From contig NZ_VIVK01000001.1 in NCBI RefSeq assembly GCF_007828865.1, positions 6,262,001 through 6,326,000 of the forward strand: a DNA stretch of 64,000 bases. The letters are read 5' to 3'. The position numbers and the translations under genes were made by a program. Each line of letters begins with the position of its first letter. Position 1 is the first letter of the stretch. This stretch comes from Kribbella amoyensis (lineage in GTDB: Bacteria > Actinomycetota > Actinomycetes > Propionibacteriales > Kribbellaceae). Of this stretch, positions 52,127 to 60,125 are shown piece after piece. The notes beneath the pieces were generated by a model. The model was not told the DNA's origin and searched no databases. It worked only from the letters and a program-made list of their open reading frames with translations.

Positions 52127-53074
52127 ATGTCCGAGGGCCTGCACCTGCCGTCGCTCGACGCGGCGACCGGCTGGATCAACTCCGCACCGCTCACCCCGGC
52201 CGATCTGCGCGGCCACGTCGTCCTCTTCGACTTCCGGACGCTCACCTGCATCAACTGGCTACGCACGGTGCCGTACATCCGGGCCTGGTCGCGGGCGTAC
52301 GCCGACGACGGGCTGATCGTGGTCGGCGTCCACACCCCGGAGTTCTCCTTCGAGCACGACCTGGAGCTGGTCCGCGCCGCGACCCGGGAGCGCGGTCTCG
52401 GCCATCCAGTTGCCGTGGACAACGACTTCGGGGTGTGGAGCGCGTTCGACAACCACTACTGGCCGGCGCAGTACTACGCCGACACCGCCGGCGTGATCCG
52501 TGACCACCACTTCGGCGAGGGCCGGTACGAGCAGTCGGAGCGGAAGCTCCAGGAGTTGCTGGGGATCCGGCGCGACCTGGTCTCCGTCGAGGCGACCGGG
52601 ATCGAGGCGGAGGCGGACTGGAAGCAGCTCAGGACCCCGGAGACGTACCTCGGCTCCGCGCGCGGCCAGTACTTCGCGTCACCCGCCCGCGCGAAGCTGG
52701 ACGAGCGGGCGGGCTACCAACTCCCCGAGCGGCTGACCGTCAACCACTGGGCGCTGGCCGGCGAATGGACGATCGGGCCGGAGAGCGTCCACCTCGCCGA
52801 ACCGGGCGGGACGATCGCGTACTCGTTCCACGCCCGCGACGCCCACCTCGTCCTCTCCCCCGGCACGGAGGGGCCGATCCCCTTCCGCGTACTCCTGGAC
52901 GGCGAGCCGCCGGGCGACGCGCACGGAGTGGACACCGACGAGGACGGTCACGGCGTCGCGCGGGACGGCCGGCTGTACCAGCTCATCCGCCAGCCGGGCA
53001 TGGTCCGCGATCGCACGCTGGAGATCACCTTCCACGCACCGGGCGTCCGGGCCTACGTGTTCACCTTCGGGTGA
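52127..53074 (+). CDS. Redoxin-domain protein with single-Cys CINW site
   Basis: 315 residues. Residues 5-150 form a thioredoxin-like domain: LRGHVVLFDFRTLTCINWLRTVPYIRAWSRAYADDGLIVVGVHTPEFSFEHDLELVRAATRERGLGHPVAVDNDFGVWSAFDNHYWPAQYYADTAG. The active-site motif is C-I-N-W, lacking the resolving Cys, which is characteristic of this actinobacterial subgroup. Residues 170-315 are the beta-rich domain also seen at the C-terminus of DipZ-type proteins (TPETYLGSARGQYFAS ... LAGEWTIGPESVHLAEPGGTIAYSFHARDAHLVLSP). No signal peptide. ATG chosen at the MSEGLHLPSL start; the Shine-Dalgarno is weak. Confidence 0.83.
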   Translation: MSEGLHLPSLDAATGWINSAPLTPADLRGHVVLFDFRTLTCINWLRTVPYIRAWSRAYADDGLIVVGVHTPEFSFEHDLELVRAATRERGLGHPVAVDNDFGVWSAFDNHYWPAQYYADTAGVIRDHHFGEGRYEQSERKLQELLGIRRDLVSVEATGIEAEADWKQLRTPETYLGSARGQYFASPARAKLDERAGYQLPERLTVNHWALAGEWTIGPESVHLAEPGGTIAYSFHARDAHLVLSPGTEGPIPFRVLLDGEPPGDAHGVDTDEDGHGVARDGRLYQLIRQPGMVRDRTLEITFHAPGVRAYVFTFG

Positions 53075-53227
53075 TCACCGCTGCTGCGGACCCGGATCGA
53101 TGCGGCGCAGGCGTTTCGCCCGGACGATGTCCTGGTCGCGCGGATCGAGGGACTGCGTCTCGCGCTGGAGCTCGCGGCGTTCCTGCGACGACCGGGTACG
53201 GGGCTTCTGGAGACGGACCTGGCGCAT
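53075..53227 (-). CDS. Small basic protein, 50 residues, coupled to GH13 gene
   Basis: A short frame of 50 residues starting MRQVRLQKPRTRSSQERRE and ending RRIDPGPQQR. Its ATG (53225-53227) lies 2 bases after the TAG stop of the GH13 gene, and a strong GGAGG site 5 bases before it overlaps the end of that gene, so it is translationally coupled. About a third of the residues are Arg or Lys and no hydrophobic segment is present; an RNA-binding or ribosome-associated role is conceivable but not shown. I do not recognise the family. Its stop immediately adjoins the convergent redoxin stop. Confidence 0.65.
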   Translation of the reverse strand: MRQVRLQKPRTRSSQERRELQRETQSLDPRDQDIVRAKRLRRIDPGPQQR

Positions 53228-53229
53228 GA

Positions 53230-54939
53230 CTACCTCCGTCGGTCCTGGGCTGGTGCGGCAGACCTGACGCCGAGGCAGGGGCTCAGGACGTCAGGTCCGC
53301 CGGTCTGTGGGGGCTGGGCCGTCAGCAGGTACCAGGCCGCGCTGTTCGGCGGGAGCTTGTCGCCGGCCTCCTGGTGACTGGCGAGCAGGAGCTCACCGTC
53401 GACCGGGGCGGAGACGACGCGGGACGAGCAGTTCACGACACACGCGAAACCGTCGCCGCGGGTGAAGGCCAGCACGCCCGGCGCGGCCGGGAGCCAGCGG
53501 AAGTCGGCCGAGGTCAACGCGGGCACGCACCGGCGCAGCGCGAGCGCCTCGCGGTACAGGTGCAGCATCGACTCGGACGAACCGAGTTGCCGGTCGACCG
53601 CGTGGTCGGCGAACCACTCGGGCTGCGGCAGCCAGGGCTCGGCCGCGGAGAAGCCGAAGCTGCTCTCGTCCGCGTTCCAGGGCAACGGCACTCGGCACCC
53701 GTCCCGGCCGCGCCGCGCACCGTGGGACCGGTGGTACATCGGATCGGTCAACACCTCGACCGGGAGATCGGTGACCTCGGGCAGGCCGAGTTCCTCGCCC
53801 TGGTACACGTACGCGGCGCCGGGCAGCGCAAGCATCAACAGCGTGGCCGCGCGCGAGCGGATCGTGCCGAGGTCGATGTCGCCGGCCGAGCTCCCGGCCG
53901 CGCCGCCGCCGTACCGGGTGATCGAGCGGGGCATGTCGTGGTTGTTCAGCACCCACGCGACCGACGAGCCGGAGCCCGCGATCGTGCCGAGGCCGCGATC
54001 CACCACGTCGGCCAGGATCCGGTCGTCCCAGTCCGCGCGGAGAAACTCGAAGTAGAAGGTCTGGTGCAGCTCGTCGGGCCGCTGGTACAGCGCGAGCTGT
54101 TCGGCGTCGAGCACCCCGACCTCGCCGACCAGGACGCGCTCCCGGCCGGTCCGTGCGGTGAACCCGTCGGCGATCGTCCGCCACCGGCGCCAGATCTCGT
54201 GCACCTCGGGCTGGTTCCACGCGTGCGGGTTCAGCGGGTCGCCGGTGAGCTCGTCGTCGTGCGCGTTCTCGTGGTCGGGCAGGCCGTCGGACTTGTGCAG
54301 ACCGTGGGCCACGTCGATCCGGACCCCGTCCACGCCGCGCTCGAACCAGAACCGCAGCACCTCGTCGAAGTACGCCGTCACCTCGGGATGCCGCCAGTTG
54401 AAGTCGGCCTGCTCGGGCGCGAAGCTGTGCAGGTACCACTGGCCGGCCGATCCGTCCGGCTCGGTCACCCGGTGCCAGGCCGGTCCGCCGAAGATCGAGC
54501 GCCAGTTGTTCGGCGGTAACGCGCCGTCCTCGCCCCGGCCGTCGGCGAAGTGGAACCGCTCGCGTTCCGGGCTGCCCGGACCGGCGGCCAGCGCCGCGGC
54601 GAACCAGGGGTGCTCGATCGAGCAGTGGTTCGGGACCAGGTCGACGAGGACCCGGAGGTCGAGCTGGTGCGCCTCGTGGACGAGAGCGTCGAAGGACTCC
54701 AGGGTGCCGTACTCGGGATGGACGGCGCGGTAGTCGGAGACGTCGTACCCGTGGTCGTGCTGGGGCGACGGGAAGAACGGGTTCAGCCAGAGGCCGTCGA
54801 CGCCGAGGGACCGCAGGTACGGCAGCCGCGCCCGGACACCGGCCAGGTCGCCGACGCCGTCACCGTCGGAGTCCTGGAAGCTGCGCAGGTAGACCTGATA
54901 GATGACGGCGGCGCGCCACCAGCTCGCGTCCTGAGACAT
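53230..54939 (-). CDS. GH13 alpha-glucosidase / oligo-1,6-glucosidase
   Basis: 569 residues, cytosolic. GH13 signatures: WWRAAVIYQVYLRSFQDSDGDGVGDLAG, region I DLVPNHCS, region II GVRIDVAHG with nucleophile D209, region III VGEVGV with acid/base E273, region IV VLNNHDMPR with D335, and the calcium-like DSDGDGVGDL loop. This pattern is of alpha-glucosidases that split maltooligosaccharides, isomaltose or trehalose-related sugars. ATG at 54939 preceded by GAGAGGAA. No transporter is adjacent. The next gene downstream is the 50-residue coupled protein. Confidence 0.92.
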   Translation of the reverse strand: MSQDASWWRAAVIYQVYLRSFQDSDGDGVGDLAGVRARLPYLRSLGVDGLWLNPFFPSPQHDHGYDVSDYRAVHPEYGTLESFDALVHEAHQLDLRVLVDLVPNHCSIEHPWFAAALAAGPGSPERERFHFADGRGEDGALPPNNWRSIFGGPAWHRVTEPDGSAGQWYLHSFAPEQADFNWRHPEVTAYFDEVLRFWFERGVDGVRIDVAHGLHKSDGLPDHENAHDDELTGDPLNPHAWNQPEVHEIWRRWRTIADGFTARTGRERVLVGEVGVLDAEQLALYQRPDELHQTFYFEFLRADWDDRILADVVDRGLGTIAGSGSSVAWVLNNHDMPRSITRYGGGAAGSSAGDIDLGTIRSRAATLLMLALPGAAYVYQGEELGLPEVTDLPVEVLTDPMYHRSHGARRGRDGCRVPLPWNADESSFGFSAAEPWLPQPEWFADHAVDRQLGSSESMLHLYREALALRRCVPALTSADFRWLPAAPGVLAFTRGDGFACVVNCSSRVVSAPVDGELLLASHQEAGDKLPPNSAAWYLLTAQPPQTGGPDVLSPCLGVRSAAPAQDRRR

Positions 54940-55099
54940 CGACCATCATTCCTCTCGGCACACCCCCTTCCGTTCCGGTGCCGTCCACCATCGCCGGTCA
55001 GTTGTGTCCGAGTCTTCACGGCCAGCGCCCAACCCGAGTACCTGCTAGCCGGAACCGTCGCCGCCCGGTGGCAGGCGGTCCGGATCCGGCGACGGTGCG

Positions 55100-55801
55100 T
55101 CAGCGCGACTCGAGGAACGTCACCACCGCGAGCACCCGGCGGTGGTCGTCGTCGGTCTCGGGCAGGCTGAGCTTGGTGAGGATGTGCCGGACGTGCTTCT
55201 CCACGGTGCCCTCGGTCACCCACAACCGGCGCGCGATCCCCGCGTTCGACCGGCCCTCGGCCATCAGCGCCAGTACCTCGCGTTCGCGCGGACTGAGTTC
55301 GGCGAGCGGGTCGTTGGTCCGGCGGGCGCTGACGAGTTCCTGGACCAGGGCGGGGTCCATCACCGAGCCGCCCCGGACGATCCGGCCCAGCGTCTCGAGG
55401 AACTCGTCCACGTCGGTGACCCGGCTCTTCAGCAGGTACCCGATCCGCTGGCCGGTGGCGAGCAACTCCATCGCGTGCTCGACCTCGGCGTGCGCGGACA
55501 GCACAAGGATGCCGGTCGCCGGGAACTCACTCCGGATCTCCAGAGCGGCGTCCAGGCCCTCGGTGGTGTTCGTCGGCGGCATCCGGATGTCCAGCAGCAC
55601 CAGGTCGGGGGTCAGCTCCCGGACCAGCGGCAGGATCCACACGCTGTCGCCGGTCTGCCCGACCACCTCGAACCCGGAGCGCTCGAGCAGGCTCGCGAGT
55701 CCCGCCCGCAGCAGCACGTCGTCCTCGGCCAGGACGACGCGGGTCGTCGCCTTCTCGCCGTCCACGACCTCCGCCCGGTGGCCGGCCGGCTTCGTGCTCA
55801 T
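55100..55801 (-). CDS. LuxR-family response regulator
   Basis: 233 residues. Receiver: RVVLAEDDVLLRAGLASLLERSG, phosphoacceptor Asp in DLVLLDIRMPPTNTTEG, and YLLKSRV with the conserved Lys. C-terminal HTH: LSPREREVLALMAEGRSNAGIARRLWVTEGTVEKHVRHILTKL. It is divergent from the two-GAF histidine kinase at 55965, the likely phosphate donor. ATG at 55801 is used; a TTG codon two positions upstream is less likely. The 163-base gap to the kinase gene contains both promoters. Confidence 0.92.
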   Translation of the reverse strand: MSTKPAGHRAEVVDGEKATTRVVLAEDDVLLRAGLASLLERSGFEVVGQTGDSVWILPLVRELTPDLVLLDIRMPPTNTTEGLDAALEIRSEFPATGILVLSAHAEVEHAMELLATGQRIGYLLKSRVTDVDEFLETLGRIVRGGSVMDPALVQELVSARRTNDPLAELSPREREVLALMAEGRSNAGIARRLWVTEGTVEKHVRHILTKLSLPETDDDHRRVLAVVTFLESR

Positions 55802-55964
55802 ACCCAAAGCCTAGGTGCGAACCGCCCCGCTCGTCGCTTGCTCGCCGTCCGGGATCGGCCGGGTACGGCAGGCCACCGCGGCACCGACCGGACAAAGGTG
55901 TCCGGTGCGGAAGGTCGTCAGCGATCAACGGATCAACTAGCGTTCTCGGAAGAGGAATGATGCG

Positions 55965-57968
55965 ATGGCTCGGGTCGATCTCCCGGTAGGCCGCTGGTGG
56001 CGCGGAGTGCTGGCCGGCAGTGTCCTCGTGGCCGTCGTCACCGGGGTGCTCGCCCTGCTCGACAACTTCGTCCCCGCGCTCGGCCTGCTGGTGCTGTACC
56101 TGCTCGCGGTCCTGCCGGTCGCCGTCATCTGGGGCGCCGTGCCCGCGGCCCTGACGTCGATGGTCGGCATCGGCACGTTCACCATCGCCTTCCTCTCCCA
56201 CGAACGCACCACCTGGGGCGCGGAGCGGCGCAATATCGTGGCGCTCGGGGTGTTCCTGGTGACCGCTGTCGTCGTGGCCGAGCTGGCGGCCCGCTCCCGC
56301 CGGGCGGCGATCAGGTCGTCGGAGCTGAGCCGCGAGCAGTCCGCGCTGCGGCGGGTGGCGACCCTGGTCGCCGAGTCGGCCTCGCCCGCCAGCATCTTCG
56401 AGGCGGTCGCCCGGGAGGTCGGCCTGCTCTGCGGCGCCCACCTCGCCCGGATGGAACGGTACGAGCCCGACGGCACCGTCACCGGGGTCGGTGGCTGGAG
56501 CCGGGTCCCGGTCCGGCTGGCGGTCGGGACCCGGTTCGACCTGGACGGGCTGAGCGTCGCGCGCGAGGTGGCGAAGACCGGGGCCGCGGTCCGGCTGGAC
56601 AGCTTCGTCGACGCCACCGGCGCGATCGCCGAGGAGGCGCACGCGCTCGGGATCCGCTCGTCGATCGGCTGCCCGGTCACGGTGGCCGGACGGATGTGGG
56701 GCGTGATCGTGGTCTCGACGAAGAGCGAGGTCCCGTTCGCGCCGGCCACCGAGGCGCAGCTGGCCAGCTTCACCGAGCTGGTCGCCACCGCTGTCGAGAA
56801 CACCCAGTCCCGCGACGAGCTCCGGCAGATCGCCGACGAGCAGGCGGCCCTGCGGCGAGTGGCGACCCTGGTCGCCCGCGGGGTCCGGCCGGAGCTGGTG
56901 TTCGCCGCGGTCGCCGACGAGGTCGGCGCGCTCTTCCAGGCGGACGCGACCGCGCTGGTCCGGTTCGAGCCGGACGGCCGCGCGACCTACATGGGCGGCG
57001 AGGGCTGGCTCGCCGAACAGCAGCCCGGCTTCCTCTTCACCCCGCCGGACGGCCTCGCCCTCGCGACGCTGCGGGACACCGGTCGATCCGGTCGCGCCGA
57101 CGTGGGGACGACCACCTCGGCGTCGGGCGACAGGGTCCGGCCGCCACCGGCCGGGATGCGATCGGCCGTCGACTGCCCGGTCGTGGTCGAGGGCCGGCTG
57201 TGGGGCGCGGTGTACATCGCGGCCCGGAGCGTCCGGCTGCCCGAGGACACCGAGCAACGGATCAACGACTTCACCGAACTGGTCGCCACCGCGATCTCCA
57301 ACGCCGAGGCGCACACCAAACTCACCCAGTCCCGTGCCCGGATCGTCGCCACCGCGGACGAGACGCGCCGGCGGATCGAGCGGGACATCCACGACGGCGC
57401 CCAGCAACGCCTCGTCTCGCTGGCGCTGGAACTGCGGCTCGCCCAGGACTCGGTACCGACCGACCAGCCGGTCCTGCGCGACAACATCGGCCAGGCCGTC
57501 ACCGATCTCGCGGACGTGGTCGAGGAACTCCGCGAGATCTCCCGCGGCATCCACCCGTCGATCCTGTCCGAAGGCGGTCTGGCTCCCGCCCTGCGGACCC
57601 TGGCCCGGCGCTCCGCCGTCCCGGTCGACCTCCGGGTCCGGACCACCTTCCGGTACCCGTCGTCGGTCGAGGTCGCGGCGTACTACGTCGTCTCGGAAGC
57701 GCTCACCAACACGGCCAAGCACGCGGACGCGGCCCAGGCCGAGGTCGTCATCGAGGAGGAGGACGGCGCCTTGCGTCTGCGGGTCGGCGACGACGGGACG
57801 GGCGGCGCCGAACCCGGGTACGGCTCCGGGCTGGTCGGGTTGCGGGACCGGGTGGAGGCGCTCGGCGGGTCGATCGACGTCACCAGTCCGAGTGGCCGGG
57901 GCACGGTGATCGAGGTATCGCTACCGATCGATCCGGAGGGGGACGCACCCCGGCCACGGATCGGGTGA
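55965..57968 (+). CDS. Membrane histidine kinase with DUF4118-like and two GAF domains
   Basis: 667 residues. An N-terminal four-helix membrane unit (WWRGVLAGSVLVAVVTGVLALLD ... LGLLVLYLLAVLPVAVIWGAVPAALTSMVG) like the DUF4118 region of KdpD. Two GAF domains follow (about 135-280 and 290-440; each preceded by the repeated QxALRRVATLVA). The kinase core is of the LuxR-regulator partner class (HisKA_3): DETRRRIERDIHDGAQQRLVSLALELRLAQ with H476, then an ATPase with YYVVSEALTNTAKHADA, VGDDGTGG and GLVGLRDRVEALGGSID. ATG at 55965 with GAGGAA. GAF sensors could bind a small molecule, heme or chromophore; none can be identified. Confidence 0.92.
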   Translation: MARVDLPVGRWWRGVLAGSVLVAVVTGVLALLDNFVPALGLLVLYLLAVLPVAVIWGAVPAALTSMVGIGTFTIAFLSHERTTWGAERRNIVALGVFLVTAVVVAELAARSRRAAIRSSELSREQSALRRVATLVAESASPASIFEAVAREVGLLCGAHLARMERYEPDGTVTGVGGWSRVPVRLAVGTRFDLDGLSVAREVAKTGAAVRLDSFVDATGAIAEEAHALGIRSSIGCPVTVAGRMWGVIVVSTKSEVPFAPATEAQLASFTELVATAVENTQSRDELRQIADEQAALRRVATLVARGVRPELVFAAVADEVGALFQADATALVRFEPDGRATYMGGEGWLAEQQPGFLFTPPDGLALATLRDTGRSGRADVGTTTSASGDRVRPPPAGMRSAVDCPVVVEGRLWGAVYIAARSVRLPEDTEQRINDFTELVATAISNAEAHTKLTQSRARIVATADETRRRIERDIHDGAQQRLVSLALELRLAQDSVPTDQPVLRDNIGQAVTDLADVVEELREISRGIHPSILSEGGLAPALRTLARRSAVPVDLRVRTTFRYPSSVEVAAYYVVSEALTNTAKHADAAQAEVVIEEEDGALRLRVGDDGTGGAEPGYGSGLVGLRDRVEALGGSIDVTSPSGRGTVIEVSLPIDPEGDAPRPRIG

Positions 57969-57975
57969 CCGTTCG

Positions 57976-58536
57976 TCAGGCCGCGAGTCCTGGCACGACG
58001 GACGGCGGGACCAGCCGTTCCTTCAGGGCTCGGCGGCCCCGGTGGATCCGCGACATCACGGTCCCGACCGGCACGTCGAACAGGGCCGCGATCTCGCGAT
58101 AGCTGAACCCGTCGACGTCGTACAGCAGAACCGCCCGGCGGTACTTGTCGGGCAAGGTGGACAGCGCCTCCTGGAGCCGGGGATCCGGCAGCGCGTCGAC
58201 CACGGTCGCCTCGGCGGACACCTCAACACCCGCCGTGGCGCTCCTGCTGGTCGTGATCGGATCGTCCGGCACCGTCCGCGGCTCACGCTGCCGCTTGCGG
58301 TAGCTGTTGACGAACGTGTTGCGCAGGATCCGGGCCAGCCAGGCCATCAGGTTCGTCCCGGGCCGGAACCCGGCGTACCCGCGGAACGCCCGCAGATACG
58401 TCTCCTGCAGCAGGTCCTCCGCGTCGTGCGGATTCCCGGTCAGACGCAGAGCCGTGAGGTACAGGCGGGGCCTCAGCGGCAGCGCCTCGGCTTCGAAGCT
58501 GCCGCTGAGGTCCCGGGGAGGGGTGGGGGATCGCAC
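57976..58536 (-). CDS. ECF-type RNA polymerase sigma factor
   Basis: 186 residues. Region 2: RLYLTALRLTGNPHDAEDLLQETYLRAFRGYAGFRPGTNLMAWLARILRNTFVNSYRKRQREP. Region 4: ALSTLPDKYRRAVLLYDVDGFSYREIAALFDVPVGTVMSRIHRGRRALKERL. It resembles the SigR/SigH group, which normally has a zinc anti-sigma (RsrA-like) gene just downstream; here the next gene downstream is the convergent histidine kinase, 7 bases away, and no anti-sigma gene is seen. GTG at 58536 gives the normal family length but its Shine-Dalgarno is weak. A receiver-only gene lies 109 bases upstream in the same direction. Confidence 0.88.
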   Translation of the reverse strand: MRSPTPPRDLSGSFEAEALPLRPRLYLTALRLTGNPHDAEDLLQETYLRAFRGYAGFRPGTNLMAWLARILRNTFVNSYRKRQREPRTVPDDPITTSRSATAGVEVSAEATVVDALPDPRLQEALSTLPDKYRRAVLLYDVDGFSYREIAALFDVPVGTVMSRIHRGRRALKERLVPPSVVPGLAA

Positions 58537-58645
58537 TCTTCGAGGATGTCCGGCGGCGCCGTCGTTGTCCTCCCGGTGAGCGCCCAACCCGGCGGCCTGC
58601 TGACCGGGATCCCGGCATACCCGCTGGCAGGTACTCCCCGGGTGC

Positions 58646-59023
58646 CTACGGGCGGCGGGCGCCGTCCTCGAGGATGTCGCGGATGGCCGGACCGGACAGT
58701 CGTGACTTGGACAGGAACGCGGCCACCGGCGCGTCCGCGACCAGGTCCCGCAGATCGTCCTCGGCATAGGTGGAGATCAGGATGACCCGGCCCGGATCGA
58801 GGTCGGTCTCCCGCGCGATCCGGCGGACCAGGTCGAACCCACTGTCCCGGCCGAGCTCGACGTCGACCAGCACGACCTCGGGCCGCTCCTGGTCCACGCC
58901 TCGCACCGCCTCATCGGCCGTCGAGGCGACACCCACGACCGTGAACCCGTCCCGCTCGAGCAGACTCCGAGCCGCGGACAGGAACCGTGGGCTGTCGTCG
59001 ACGATGAAGCAACGCAGCGCCAT
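58646..59023 (-). CDS. Receiver-only response regulator
   Basis: 125 residues, a lone receiver: RCFIVDDSPRFLSAARSLLERDG, phosphoacceptor Asp in VVLVDVELGRDSG, Thr in VILISTYAEDDL and the late conserved Lys in FLSKSRLSG. No output domain follows, so it must act through partner binding, as CheY- or SpoA-like proteins do. It precedes the ECF sigma factor gene in the same direction; a partner-switching link to that sigma factor or to the neighbouring kinase is possible but unproven. ATG at 59023 with a weak AGG. Confidence 0.88.
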   Translation of the reverse strand: MALRCFIVDDSPRFLSAARSLLERDGFTVVGVASTADEAVRGVDQERPEVVLVDVELGRDSGFDLVRRIARETDLDPGRVILISTYAEDDLRDLVADAPVAAFLSKSRLSGPAIRDILEDGARRP

Positions 59024-59152
59024 ACCGACAGCCTGCCGCGCCGTCGCGGGCCGCGCATTGCAGCTACCGGGACACTTACCTTCCGGCTGGTCGGGCGGTC
59101 CTACCGGCCGGAATGGCGACGTACCGGCCGGTCGGTAGGGTCCTCCGGCCGG

Positions 59153-59932
59153 TCAGGCGGTGCCGGGGTCGCGGACCTCGAGGCGGATGCGCTTGTTCGC
59201 CTTGCCGCGGGATTCGGTCCCGGTGACCGCGACCGCGCCGACCTCGGCCGTCCCGAGGACATGGGTCCCGCCGTCGGCCTGCTTGTCCAGGCCGACGATG
59301 TCGATCACCCGGAGCGGGTCGATCTCGCGCGGGATCAGGTGCGCCGCCACCCGGATCAGGTCCGGGTCGGCGTCGGCGACCTCGCGGCCGACGAAGTCCA
59401 CCACGACCTCCCGGGCGGCCGCGATCTCCGCGTTGATCCGGGTCTCGATCCGGCGGCCGAACTCCGCCGACATCGCATCGAAGGCGAAGTCGAGCCGGCC
59501 CTTGCCCGGGTCCATGTTGCCGCCGGTGACGGCGACGCCGTGGTCCGCCCAGATCACCCCGCAGAGGATGTGCAACGCGGTATGCGTCCGCATCGTCAGG
59601 TGCCGCCGCTCCCAGTCCAGCTCGCCGTACACCTCGGCGTCCTGGTCCGGAAGGTGCTCGCCCTCCAGCCAGTGCCAGATCAACGGCCCCTCCCGCTTCA
59701 CCTTGCTGACCGACGCGGACCCGTCAGCCCAGCGCAGTACCCCGGTGTCGTGCGGCTGACCGCCGCCGCCCGGATAGAACGCCGTTCGCCGCAACGCGAC
59801 CCGGCCCTGCTCCGGATCCACCGCGATCACCGGCGAGTCGAAGTCCCGCCGATAGGCGTCCACCGCGAACAGCTCGGTGTCGGCCAGCCCGGCCGGCGCA
59901 CTCGCCGGCACCTTCCGCCCTGGAACGGCCAT
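59153..59932 (-). CDS. AlaX-like alanyl-tRNA editing domain protein
   Basis: 259 residues. AlaRS-type second-domain fold: RTAFYPGGGGQPHDTGVLRW, the zinc pair H117 and H121 in RTHTALHIL, VTGGNMDPGKGRLDF and the final KQADGGTHVLGTAEVG. The fourth zinc site normally reads CGGTH; here the Cys is D220 and only His 224 remains, so the metal site is altered. Members hydrolyse mischarged Ser- or Gly-tRNA(Ala). ATG at 59932 follows GAGAGGG by 8 bases; a GTG two codons earlier is too close to the ribosome-binding site. Confidence 0.85.
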   Translation of the reverse strand: MAVPGRKVPASAPAGLADTELFAVDAYRRDFDSPVIAVDPEQGRVALRRTAFYPGGGGQPHDTGVLRWADGSASVSKVKREGPLIWHWLEGEHLPDQDAEVYGELDWERRHLTMRTHTALHILCGVIWADHGVAVTGGNMDPGKGRLDFAFDAMSAEFGRRIETRINAEIAAAREVVVDFVGREVADADPDLIRVAAHLIPREIDPLRVIDIVGLDKQADGGTHVLGTAEVGAVAVTGTESRGKANKRIRLEVRDPGTA

Positions 59933-60125
59933 GCTCACATCCCTCTCGCGTCGGTTCCCACCCCATCAAACCGCGTCCGGCCGACCGAGGCCGAACCGTA
60001 GAAAAGTTACCGACTTGCGGCCACCATTGGGTACGAAGTACCCCGCCCCGAGGTCCCCCGATGTTTCCGTCCGCTTCATTCCGCCGGGTGACCTGACGTC
60101 ATGCGCGTTTCCGAAGGTGAGGCCC

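Noticed and set aside
55527..57722. 731-residue leftward frame opposite the GAF kinase
   Set aside because: Antisense of the kinase, with no recognisable domain.
60029..60043. GGGTAC-GAA-GTACCC before the PhoD-like gene as an operator
   Set aside because: Arms of only 6 bases, no related site nearby and no adjacent regulator; mentioned in the gene entry only.
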